DNA of 64,000 nucleotides from Takakia lepidozioides (Eukaryota > Streptophyta > Takakiopsida > Takakiales > Takakiaceae): NCBI GenBank assembly GCA_030704615.1, contig CM060731.1, forward strand, positions 41,290,001-41,354,000, read 5' to 3'. The notes below the pieces were generated by a model. It did no database searches and had not been told where the DNA came from. It saw only the letters and a list, made by a program, of their open reading frames with translations. Made by a program: the position numbers and the translations under genes. Positions 43,491 to 54,476 of this stretch are shown here, in pieces. Every line of letters begins with the position of its first letter. Position 1 is the first letter of the stretch.

Positions 43491-44273
43491 CTTAACGTTT
43501 TTTTGATAGTAACCTGGTTTGGATGATAAAGTTCCTAAATATGAGAAGGTGGCCGCTGAGGAGGGCAAAAGGGTGAGAGGAGGCTGATAATCAAAAGGGT
43601 GGCAGAGGGTTACAAAAACGGAATGAGAATGTCATTTATTCATTGTTTTTGGGATGAAAGGACACATGTCAGCAAATTTAGGACCTAAAAAAAAAAAAAA
43701 ACTAAAACACACATCTTCTTCCTTCTTTCATTTTTTTCCTCCCATAAAACACAAAACTAAACATAGTGACATATAATCTTCATTACTGTTCACAAGCTTT
43801 GTGAGCCAAGTTACTTGGTAATTTTATTTGTATTTCCAAGAGCCTTGCAAACATTGATACTTCTTATCTATGTGCCATGTAGCATTAGGTAGGGTCTTTT
43901 TGGGCCAGGGTTCAAATATGCCACTTAGTGTAGATTGACTGAAATGCAATATAAGCCAATTTAAGGTTTTCTACTTATGAATGGTGGTTTAAATTTTTTT
44001 GGTGGTGTTTGGCATAATTTCTGCCTAGTCTCCAATGATGCCTAAACCCTCCAATTTGCTATGTTAATTCTGGGTTATTCGCCTCAACAAGTCTACTAGG
44101 TTTTAGGTTCACTCGCCCAACACCCATTCAAAATCTCATATTATCGCCAGCCATTTCCACTACACATTTTGTACAAGCGCCAGACGTGCTCCCCTAAGGT
44201 TCTAATGGATGCCACTTGTGCTACAGTGTAAATACCTTAAGAGAAACGCTGCTCCCAGGCGTTCCCCTTTTTA

Positions 44274-44280
<7 letters not shown>

Positions 44281-44306
<26 letters not shown>
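44281..44306 (+). repeat. Poly(A) run, 26 bases
   Basis: An uninterrupted A run after TATAAATTT. It could be the tail of an inserted retroposon, but no element body could be identified upstream. Confidence 0.8.
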
Positions 44307-46005
44307 CTATAGTGTAACTGCATACTTTAGTTATCTAGTCCAATTGTATTGTAGCAGCTATTATTGCACTTTGACTTATGATCCGAGTAACTGTGAGTAG
44401 AAATAACTTGTTCTCCCCATATTGTGGTCCCCCCCAAAGGAGCGTTGCAGAGATGATGTTTGAAGCCAATGGGAATGCACTTTTGTTGGGGAAGGGTTGA
44501 GAATTGAGAAAAAAAGTGCTGTATCTGTTGGTATTAAATTGCTGAAACTTTTCTGGAGCTGCTATATTTAGGTATTGTATTCGATTTCTGACAAAATGCA
44601 GTTGAAATTTGATGTCTTACAGAGAAGATTTTAATCTTTAGTGCAGATTGTTCGTGAGCCACACTATACATTCATGGACTAATGTACCTGCTTTGAAGGA
44701 ACTGGAATGATTGACAGGAAAGCCAAGACAACCATCGTAGCAGAGCGATTATAGACTTTTTTGAATATCTGCAGACTGCATAGAACAGTGGTGAATGGTT
44801 TCTGGAATATCATGATGTTGATATGAGGTGATCTGCAGGGGCTTCTTTTTGTGTGTGGGAGTAATAGCGGGAATGCTGACCAGGGATTCACGTGTTGTGG
44901 AGAGGAAAAAACCTGGTAAAGCAAAGGCGCGCAAAAGCTTCCAATGGATCAAGAGATAGTTTTATCAATTTTTGGTCTTTCTACATCAAACTACGAAGTT
45001 CTGGTACTCCTTTTTCCCATACTTTCCTGTGGGATTGGAACTGGATTTCTCGACCCTTGCATTAATTGTTGGATTCATTGTGTTTGGGAGAGCTATTTTG
45101 GGGTCTTCGCGCATGAGCCACATCTATGTGAGTCAGATCTGTGCATAGACTCCGTACACCAGGGTCCAGTTCCCGATACACTGGAGTACACTGCATACAG
45201 AATTGCTTGGCATCACGAGCTGAATACCAGAAGAAGACCTCCGAGGGTGGACATGTCCTAAATGCAAGAAGCTGAAATTTTGATCCTAATTTGTCATCTG
45301 CACTTTTCAAAGATGTAATGGATAGAGTTCGTTGCTGCAAACCTGAGTATACCTCGTTTGACCAATGCTCTGATTTGCTCAAAGTTCCTCTTAAAATGGC
45401 TTTGAATGTATGATTCCATTTCCTCGTCTGCCAAGTGTGACAGTATGTAATTTTCAGTTCATTAAGAATGCGAAACAACCATTTTTCCAGCTCTGTAGAC
45501 TTTGCCTACAGTATCTTGTGGCTGACTACTGCTTCCCTGTCCTATGAACCAGTACTAAATTCTAGGTTGATAAAACAACCTATATTATTCATCATAAGGT
45601 ACCTTTGTGATATTGATTCATTCTTGATACTCGACTTTTGCGAACCCATTTCTACTTGTGTCCACTCATCCCAGGTGTATTGTGGTCGCCAATGCACATC
45701 ACATCAGGTTAGCCGGAAATTGCCACGGCAGTTCAGATTTGTCACTTTGTTCAGGGTGTCCATGACAATGTGAGAAAAGCAACCTCCACTAATTCAACAG
45801 CACTTGCAGAGCAAATGCTTTCTTAAAAGTGAGACAGTCTAAGCATCAAGTAGAGAGTTTAGTACAGTCAGAAGCGTGGGGATTGGTAACCGTCATGTAT
45901 GCGCACGACAATCAGATGGGTTTATGTGTGGTTGCAGAATTAGGAGTGCAACCCTCCAGCAAAGTGGCAAGGGACGGTGTGATAATACCCCACAGAGTGC
46001 AGTGA

Positions 46006-46077
46006 CCCCGCGCTCAGTTTGAGCAGAACACAAACGGACAGAAACGACCTTTGTCAGGGGCTGATGCCGGTAGTATG
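46006..46077 (+). repeat. Dispersed repeat, copy 3 of 3
   Basis: GACCCCGCGCTCAGTTTGAG, GGACAGAAACGACCTTTGTC and GGGGCTGATGCCGGTA match 30361-30440 and the inverted copy at 1-75. Confidence 0.8.
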
Positions 46078-47439
46078 ATGTTGAGCTTTTATGAGTGGAA
46101 GTTTTAGCACTCACTTGTGCGACAATCAAGTGGAATAGACAGATTTGCATGTGCCAAGTAAGAGATCATGCCATTGCTGATGGAGTTGTTATGCAGATGC
46201 ACGAGATCGACTCTCATTTTGAGATTTGCACTAGTCATTTGTTCCATAATGTTTCCTCCAGTTCCACAGAGTCAGACATGAGTTCAAACTGTGAACCCCA
46301 CATTCATTCCAGGGACTAAACAGCACTGCGTGGAAGCACTGCCTTCACAATACTTACAATCACCAGCAATTATCCAGGCTTTGAGCTCCACTCGCACATG
46401 CGCACGTTATTTCAAGTTGGTGGAGCCTCTAAGCTACACAGTAATTTCCATGTACCCGTGACCAGTGATATCACGAGATGTCTCGCACTTGAAATGCTTG
46501 TGAGGCGCAAGTAATATAGTAATAAGTCCGCACAGCGGAAACTCCATCCAACGGATTTGTCTCGTACCCAAGTGGGGATTTGAATCTCTGTACTGAGCTG
46601 ATCAGTTTAGCGTGGACGTTGATGCAGGTGGCCTCATTGATATATGCATGCCAACTTCAGTTGGGAACCTGCTCTAGTCAGGACTCCATGCCCGCTAGAA
46701 ATGAGAGACAGATGGTTGTTTGAGCCATGTGATTCGACATAGGGTGTTTCTGTGTCTGACTTCCATGCTGCGTGCTGTCTGGTTGTTGTAATTTTTATAT
46801 GCAGAAAGGTGCAGAAAGGTGCAGAAAGGACTCAACTAGCCTCCAAGATTGTTCGGGTAGGATGTCTGAACTAGCTGAGTAAGCCATGGCCCCACAGTCA
46901 ATCTGATGAGATGAGTAAGGTGGTATTTACAAGTAATGAGGTGACTTTTTGTGGCACCCACACTGACCACGGGCATCCAATCCCAGCTATATCTATGGCC
47001 TATCACCTACCAAACTCAAACTGACCTGGCAAGTATCAATAAAACCTCTGAAAGCTGCTTCGCTACACCTCGTACAATTAGGTCGTTTGCCACAATATAT
47101 GGGTTCTTGGGCCCATTGAGACATGGAACCTCAGTTGGGGGTGGAACAAGCCTGAGGGAATATACACTACCTCCGGCCCATCTAACAGGAAGGAAGAAAT
47201 TTTATAACATGCACAGGAAGCTTAAAAAGAACTTATGGGACAACGAAAAGTAAACTAAGCTTGTGAGTCTCGGAAAGACAAAAGCCTTACAAGAACTGTG
47301 TCAACTTCTGCAGAGACAGCGCTTTCATTCGGTTACTACCAGCATGGAAGGGACATCAACACCAGAATAAGCCTATACTCTGAAAATCTGTACCAAAACA
47401 TCAGCATCAACTACATCATCATATAGACAACAAAGCATG

Positions 47440-47745
47440 TGGGCTCTTGATCAGCGTCTCTGCTCACTCCAGAGACGAAGAAAAACCGGCGCAGAGAAGC
47501 ACAGAGCTGGAGGGCCTGCCAAGCCGACCAGCCTTGGTCTCACACGTTCCGGGAGGCCCCCCCTAGGGACACGGGGCCTCTTATATATTGTACATATATT
47601 ACATTGTTTGCCCAATAGCGCCGCTGTGGCAAACCTCCGAGGGTGCTGCAGGCGCCGCCTACACACCCACCGGGATTCGAACCTAAACCAATGTGGGTCT
47701 CGACTGTGCGAGCTGGCCAGTACGCCATCCACAGTGAGCTAGAAG
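47440..47745 (-). mobile_element. tRNA-derived SINE-like element
   Basis: On the minus strand the head has a perfect B box GGTTCGAATCCC (47672-47683) with an A-box-like GATGGCGTACTGG about 40 bases upstream. A G/C-rich body to about 47440 ends without a clear tail. It differs from the 42.9-kb family. Confidence 0.6.
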
Positions 47746-47785
47746 ATAATGTTCATATCAAATAATTTAACCACTTATACTTACA

Positions 47786-47845
47786 ATTCCATACTCTTCA
47801 ATACCTGATACGTTACATTGACTATGCCTAAGGCTATACCGATTA
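47786..47845 (+). repeat. Inverted repeat, left arm
   Basis: CCATACTC.TCAATA.CTGATACGTTACATTGACTATGCCTAAG matches 49537-49588 in reverse orientation. The arms are 1.7 kb apart. No target-site duplication could be assigned. Confidence 0.75.
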
Positions 47846-49536
47846 TTGCTGGTCTATCTCTTCTCGGGTGATGCAGGGATATGTGGGTCATTCAGCTCAA
47901 ACTTGGATGAGACTTTGTCGCTTTGTCTTGCTCTGCTCTTATATGGCTGTTGTTTAGGTGTCACCTGGGGGTTCCTCTTCGTAAATGTCCTATACCACCT
48001 GCGAACATGGGGTATTTAAAAAGTTTCTATATAATGTAACTTTTGTGAATTTAAAAAGTTTCTATATGTATGTATTGTCTTAAAATTTAAATCGCCTAAG
48101 TATGTAATATTGTAAAAAGTAGGTTGTTAGAATACCCCCTTATGTAGATCATCCCTTCTATAGTTCACACCATGATACAAAGAAAATAATGTTAGTTTTA
48201 AGTCTTACAGTGGGGTAAAATAAAACCAGACATGTGACTGTCATACACATACCCCTTCTGTAAGTTATAATTCACTAAAAAACTAACCCCCTTCAGTATT
48301 TATATTTATGTAACTAAATATATTGAAAAGTTCTTTTTCAGTACAAACATTTGTTTGCACGTTTGCACGTGACGTGTTACATGTCTCAGGTACCATCGAG
48401 TTTGCAGCGATGTGAAGGACAGCCAAAGCCTGATATAATATTTAGCAACTGCTCCAGCCCCATCTGCAAACGAAGACTTTATTGTAAGTAGCATTCAAAA
48501 CAATTTTGTTGAGCTACTCCCCATCATATTAAAGTTTTGTCGTTATCATAATCTTTGAAGTTTCGGATGTCTGAGTGGGCTTGCAGCCTTGAGATAGACC
48601 GATAGTACAGATAGCACTGGAATGATCGGATTGGAATTGAAAGAGCTGCAATATTGCTTCAAGGGTCTTTGATGTCAGCCCAAAATTCACCACCTAGGAA
48701 CATCCCACAATGTTCATTCAACTGAAAGCTTGTGGACCGGCCCCTTGCCATATTGACAAACTAGATGGTCATAAGTCCCGGCCCAAGACATGAAGGTGGA
48801 CTCCACAGAAACAGTGGAGTTGGCCCCAGCATCATGTTATATCTTGCCATGACATCCTGCCAACTTATTTTCCTGTACATAGCTTTCGCGCGCCCTACTA
48901 TCCCAGGTGGCTGGAATGAGCCATAGTTCATAGTTCATAGTTGATTCATAGTTAGCCGGACTTTGAGAAATATCATGAGTGTATAAGTCAAGTTTGGTCG
49001 AAGTTTGGAACCATACAGATAGTGTTGGAATGATTCTTTTAAAGTAAAACTGCATTACTTGAGGTGCACAGCATGAGACGTATAGGAAGTAGTCATCACC
49101 TACAAGCACCCACACACAGCACAGGTGAACAAAAGCATGCTTGTCAGACATAGCTGTTAGTGAAGCGGGTAATCATCTACGCAAAAGCAGAGTTGAATGT
49201 TTTCAGTATATTGGGCAATGGGCAATGTTGGGTCAGCTGACCAGACCAGGTAGCAGCCCATTTTTGGTCTGCAACATCAGCCTAGGCCACTGTAGGAAGC
49301 GTCTACCGACCTTGAGTCAAACTGGAAGAAGCTTGAGAGACTAAGTCAAGCCCTCCCACTGGTCCCCCTACGACATACCCTAAAGGGCAGGGTCCTGCCG
49401 TCCTGACTGATATATTACTACTGAAGCCAGTCAGGGCTGGAATTACCTACACCACAACGAGCGTTGATCTAGTACCCTGGATTCGTTAAACAATCTGTCA
49501 TTCAAGCACCCTGCGAGGTGTCGATGAATGAAATCG
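47846..49536. other. Non-coding interior between inverted arms
   Basis: A/T-rich in the first half; a short CATAGTT tandem lies near 48927-48950. No transposase or other gene seen. Confidence 0.5.
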
Positions 49537-49588
49537 ATATAGGCTTAGGCATAGTCAATGTAACGTATCAGATATTGAGGAGTATGGT
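49537..49588 (-). repeat. Inverted repeat, right arm
   Basis: Reverse of 47786-47845. Confidence 0.75.
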
Positions 49589-49892
49589 TTGTAGACAGAA
49601 ATTCTAGAGAAGACCGAAGGTCGGAAGCTAGTTTAGCGTAGAGCAGGAATAGGGTGCCATAGTGCCACGTCATCGTAGCCAGGTCATCGTCGTCGTCAAT
49701 TTCTTTGGAATCTGCCCGGACGGCCCGCGAGAAATAGGCCAATAGAAATTGCCGCGCCAACGTTTTTGGAACTGCCCGCAATGCCCGGATCTTGATCTTC
49801 TTGAACTGCAGGAGCTCTGCAGGAGCTCTGTGTTTTCCGCCATCGTTCACCTTGCAAGCACAAGCATGGATAGCTGAAAGAGCAGGGATCGA

Positions 49893-49952
49893 GCAAATGA
49901 AATATGTCGTGAATCAAAGCGACAAACCATCAATGCTGAGGATGTGCTCAAA
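49893..49952 (+). pseudogene. POLE3/DPB4-like histone-fold fragment 1
   Basis: Twenty codons read ANEICRESKRQTINAEDVLK, the alpha-2/alpha-3 junction of the histone-fold subunit of DNA polymerase epsilon (POLE3/CHRAC17 family). The frame leaves the family after LK and stops 33 bases on. It is only a fragment. The same exon recurs, more altered, at 51926-52024. Confidence 0.75.
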
Positions 49953-50105
49953 TTATGTCTTAAGCTATCCATCGGAAGTTCCAGAAAGTAGTTGAAAAGC
50001 GATTACTTCTGTTCATGTTAGGGCAATTCAATTTTAAGCTTAGTATCGTAACCTCTCTCTTTGCCAAGCTACTTGTTTTGAAGTGTTCTTTGGGTACATT
50101 TGCAG

Positions 50106-51016
50106 GTTCTTTCCTGTCCAAAAAAATTGAGCACTATGGAAAGCAGAAAACGAGATCACAAAGGGTCTCAAAGAGATCATCCAAGCCCGGCGTGACTCTG
50201 TGATTCTTGGAAAAAGTGCCGAATTTGGAAATAATCTGCTAGGTATAATGTTGTTTGTAAGTGAGGACAACCCCCGAGACAACCACAAGGCCAATCCTAC
50301 ACAACCCCGACTCACAAACCAGCAGGTGGTAGATGAGTGCAAGACCTGCTTCTTTGCTGGCCATGAAACCAGCACGGTTTCTCTGACATGTACTTTGATG
50401 TTGCTGTCGGTATATCCTGAGTGGCAGGATCGACTGCGTAGAGAAGTGCAGGAGGTTTGCAAAGGCGCGTCTCCTGATAGCCAGAAACTCGGCAAACTGA
50501 AACTTGTGAGTTCTGAGCCTCAAATATCAAACCATCTTGAGCAAGTGTCTAGATTCTCTTTTGCCTATCAAGCCATCAGGGTTTCCTCTCTCTATGTTGC
50601 CCTCTACATTGTATTCAAGACTAGGGGCTGATTTGTTGTTTTGGTGTACACTGTTTCACAAATGTCGTCAGTGCATTCAATTGGTAATCTGAAACTTGAT
50701 TAGCAACAGTATTGCACTCGACTGTTCGTTGGCATCCTCGTGAAGGCTTGAGTTCTGGAGTCTTGTTATTTAATTGACATGAGCATGACTCTGTTGTCTA
50801 CAGGTTGGAATGGTGTTGAATGAATGTATGCGGCTTTACCCTCCTGTTCCACATCTGTCTCGGCAGGCTGCAAAAGACCTTGGTTGGGCAATCTGCTCAT
50901 CCCAAAAGGACTTACTATTATCACCAACCAAGTCCAAATGCATCACGATCCACAGCTGTGGGATGAGGATGCCCTTGAATTCAACCCTGAGTGATTTGTT
51001 GGAGGAATCTCCAATG
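50106..51016 (+). pseudogene. Cytochrome P450 remnant, CYP72 clan
   Basis: Exon 50106-50505 (acceptor TTTGCAG|G, donor ACTT|GTGAGT, phase consistent) encodes FFPVQKN, a TGA, then ALWKAENEITKGLKEIIQAR and the I-helix ECKTCFFAGHETST with LLSVYPEWQDRLRREVQEVC. The exon from 50804 encodes the K-helix VLNECMRLYPP, then a one-base shift near 50883, LGNLLIPKGLTI, and a TGA where the family has Arg (EFNPE-stop-F). The TGA codons both fit CGA-to-TGA changes. The heme-binding Cys region and the N-terminal half are missing. The pattern AGHET and YPEWQ..LR.EV is that of CYP72-clan enzymes of hormone and specialised metabolism. Confidence 0.85.
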
Positions 51017-51314
51017 TGGGGTTTGTAGTTGCCACATTCTGTGTGCTGGAGTGTACTAGGGGAGAGTGGGCCTAAGAAGAGAGTCACCGGCCTCCAAAAG
51101 GACAAGAGAACTCTCTTTGGTTGTGTTTTTTGGAAGGACTGAATGGACCTGTACGTAGGCATATATAGATGATAACTGGGGCAAGGAAGTTGGTGACAAT
51201 CAAGTTTCAACACCATCTAGCAGCTACTGTTGTTGTTTCCTTCATGCATTTCTGCTTAGCACCTCACCTAAGGTCCAATTTGCTAACATTATGGTTTGCT
51301 GTGCATGGCTTCAG

Positions 51315-51420
51315 GATGAAAAGGCAAGCAGAGCGATGGGAGGCGGAGCTATTTACAGAAGATGTTGAGTTTGTTGATGTTATGAATCGACCCTTCACAG
51401 TCAGAACTAGTGAACGTGAG
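51315..51420 (+). pseudogene. Unidentified exon-like segment
   Basis: Between CTTCAG and GTGAG|GTACGT lies a frame encoding [20 protein letters not shown] and [15 protein letters not shown]. It looks like a true exon by composition and splice sites, but the family is not recognised and no neighbouring exon fits. Likely another captured gene fragment. Confidence 0.45.
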
Positions 51421-51514
51421 GTACGTATGCATCTGAGCTTGTATACGTGGTTGCATGAATTTTGGAGTAGGGGCCTCAGTGTGTGCTATCTGTGATGGAG
51501 CATCCCCTATTTAA

Positions 51515-51610
<96 letters not shown>

Positions 51611-51880
51611 TGAAGAGATAAACTCTAGGCCTCCAAGGCTATGCAAGATAAGTATGCATTGAAGGCCATGGCTGCTGTTCGTTGTCATTGGTACAATTGG
51701 GCTAGGTTACATGCCATTGAGGCATGTAAGATCAAGACGGACTGGCACATTTAAACCATGTTACTCTAGGTCTCAGAATGTTTGTGAAGTGTCATCGATA
51801 AATTCTTTGTGGTTGCACTAGTTGCAAATGTAGTGCTAAGATTCTTGATGGGCTTTGTAATAGGCGTCAGGAATGGAGAT

Positions 51881-52084
51881 TGCACAAACATTATGCAGAC
51901 AGATTTGTCACGCACACTGGTTGAATCAAAGCGACAAACCATCAATGTTGAGGATGTGCTCAAAGCTGTTGAGGAGCTAGACCTCACCAAATTTTGTGAG
52001 CCCTTGAGAGCTTCTTTGGACCTGTGGAAGTTTCATAGGGGAATTGATTTCTTTGACAATGGCAATGGTGTCTGTTCATTCTGA
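51881..52084 (+). pseudogene. POLE3/DPB4-like histone-fold fragment 2
   Basis: ESKRQTINVEDVLKAVEELD followed by LTKFCEPLRASLD matches the last part of the POLE3-type histone fold. Upstream residues (TNIMQTDLSRTLV) have diverged from the expected ANEICR, and the tail departs after SLD. It shares GAATCAAAGCGACAAACCAT with fragment 1. The two fragments flank the P450 remnant. Confidence 0.75.
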
Positions 52085-52740
52085 AGTCATGAAGTCATCT
52101 CTTGAGCATTATTCAGCTTGTGGTGTAGTTAACAATTCAACACAAATTGGACAACATTGTTTGGACCCACGGTGGTTTCATTAGGGAATGCCCTCTTTCA
52201 AAACGACATGTTGTCCATCCCTGCATCTTCATTGTATATAAGGTCTTCTTGTACATCATCCAGTTTATGAGGGTGAGGTTGACAAAGTTAGACCAAGTTT
52301 GGACTTCCGACATTATTTTGAACAATTCTTAAGATCAACATGCTCTAGAAAGTTGTATGTACTCAAGGCAGTTGTGTGGGCAGCACTGCTGAGGCATGTG
52401 ATTGATGCTAGCACTTATCTGGTATGGCTGTGTGTATGGTGGGGTCTGTTTAGGTGTCAGTGGGACTATAGTATTATATGTTTGCTTTTGCATTTACGGG
52501 GTCAGATGAATTAGAGAGGAGAGGAGACATAGTCACATCAATGAATAGCCTCAACAACACCAAAAAGCAATAGGTGACGCAAAAGTAAACTATGGATTTA
52601 CAGACTGTTGCAAGGTATCCAGGTATAAAATAGTGGTCTTACCTCCGAATCGCCCCCGGAAGTTGGTGGTTTAGGCTTTTATTATCTTCATCCCTACAAT
52701 TTGACCAACCTACGACAGAATTGATGACAGTTCTTAAAAC

Positions 52741-52876
52741 CACCTGAGAGCGACAGCTCACAAATCAAGCCTCTTAATAGTGATAGGAGAAAATAACCTC
52801 TTCCACAACAACCTCACCACAAAGGCATCTAAATAGCAGGATTTGACCCCAGAACCATCAAATGGCACTCAGTGTT
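52741..52876 (-). mobile_element. tRNA-derived SINE, copy 2 (5' truncated)
   Basis: On the minus strand CACTGAGTGCCAT, GGGGTCAAATCCTGCTA, GAGGTTATTTTCTCCT and TGATTTGTGAGCTGTCGCTC match 42881-43107. The A-box portion is missing. Confidence 0.75.
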
Positions 52877-52899
52877 CTTGATTTTCTTGAACTTCTTGA

Positions 52900-53195
52900 A
52901 CTGCAGGAGAGAAGGAGTGAGAGACATTGCAAGGAAAGCCTTTTTTGAGCGGAACAGGAGAGAAGGAGAGAGAGACATTACAAGCAAAGCCTTGTTTGCG
53001 AGGAACAGGAGAGAAGGAAAGAGAGACGTTGTTTGCTTGCCATAGCCTTGTTTGAGCGGAACAGGAGAGAAGGAGAGAGAGACATTACAAGCAAAGCCTT
53101 GTTTGCGAGGAACAGGAAAGAAGGAAAGAGAGACGTTGTTTGCTTGCCATAGCCTTGTTTGAGCGGAACAGGAGAGAAGGAGAGAAATACGTTGT
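52900..53195 (+). repeat. 107-bp tandem repeat
   Basis: GAGCGGAACAGGAGAGAAGG recurs at 52947, 53054 and 53161, spaced exactly 107 bases. Each period also contains a second related GCGAGGAACAGGA half unit with GAAAGAGAGACGTTG. Confidence 0.85.
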
Positions 53196-54476
53196 GTACC
53201 TACTATAATTCTATTTGGGAGGATCAGGCGTGAATAGCTCTGTGCCCAGGTTACAACAATACTGTAATGACAGAGGAGGAATGAGAATAGCACATAAGAG
53301 CCTTAGTGAACATAGGAATGACAGTGAAAAGAATTATGTAGTCTCAATTGAGATCTAGACAGGTTATACTGTACATGGTTCAATTGTTTTTCTAGAGACA
53401 GACAGACACACCTTTCTTGCCTAATTTCCAGTAGCTCCCTCCCCAATACTTCCTTGTGCTTGGCCACAAAGCGAAGATGGAAGCTTTGAACCTATAGGAA
53501 GGTTTCTCTTTATCGTGACACGACGTGTTTGTTGAAATAGTTTTATTGTTAGTAGTCCTTAGCACTTGTACTTGCTGACAATTTTCGTTTCGTCTTGTAC
53601 AGACGTTGAAGGACCATCAAGAATCTATTGTCATTACTTACGTATACACACGGACATTGTAAGAATTAACTTGTAGAGGTATTCCCTGATGGTCCTGACC
53701 ACTCTCGTTAGTTTTTGCATTTTTTGAATTCTTTAATGGCCAGACTTGTATTGCACATAGTCATATTAGACACATGCGAATATCTTTGTAGAGCTCAATA
53801 CAATGTTACAAGCATTTCTGAAACTCAATTGAACACAACATAACTCACCATAACTTAAGCTTAACAACAAACAATATTCAGCTATACAAATTATCCTTCC
53901 TTAATCAGATTTTTTTGGTGTTTTAATGTCAAAGGTTTGAAAGCTTAAGTAACCTTAGCGCTGCCACCCTCGACAAAGGCCCCAGCTATGAACAGCAAGT
54001 CCTGGTATACTTGGATAGTATAGGCTTCTTCGATTGCATCAACTTTAACCCTCCATATATTGTCATTATCGCACCTGTCACTACATTTATTTCCTGTCAC
54101 AGTAAATTGATGAAGGCTTTTGAGTGCAAGAACACATTGGATCAACACTCAATCGGAAATTGCCCAGTGTTTGTGAGCAGGGGGATAACAGCCCTACAGC
54201 TGGTATCTTAGGGTGTCTAGTATTAGACATGTGATCATAGAACATGCTTAAGAAAATACATTAGGACTTGATCAGAGGTCAAGTCTGTTGTCAGGGCCCA
54301 GGCCTGCGCAAACAAGTCACAACTTAGTCCGTAGCAATTTATTTATGAATCTATGCATTCAACAATGCATTCTTTTATCTTTCTCCATCATCCCCGAGAA
54401 AGGTGCAAGAAACTCTCTTTCGCATTCGAAACCACGCTGAATCCACCATGCCCAAGGGCACATAGTACCCAACAAT
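53196..54476. other. No recognisable gene
   Basis: A/T-rich spacer. No coding motif, RNA gene or window repeat recognised. Confidence 0.5.

Larger units (their letters stand above)
43491..47439. other. No recognisable gene
   Basis: About 4 kb without a recognisable protein, apart from a 26-base A run at 44281-44306 (possible retro-tail) and the dispersed repeat at 46006-46077. Open frames such as 45062-45478 (minus) lack domains. Confidence 0.5.

Noticed and set aside
45062-45478. 138-codon minus-strand frame
   Set aside because: No domain and mixed composition typical of non-coding DNA.
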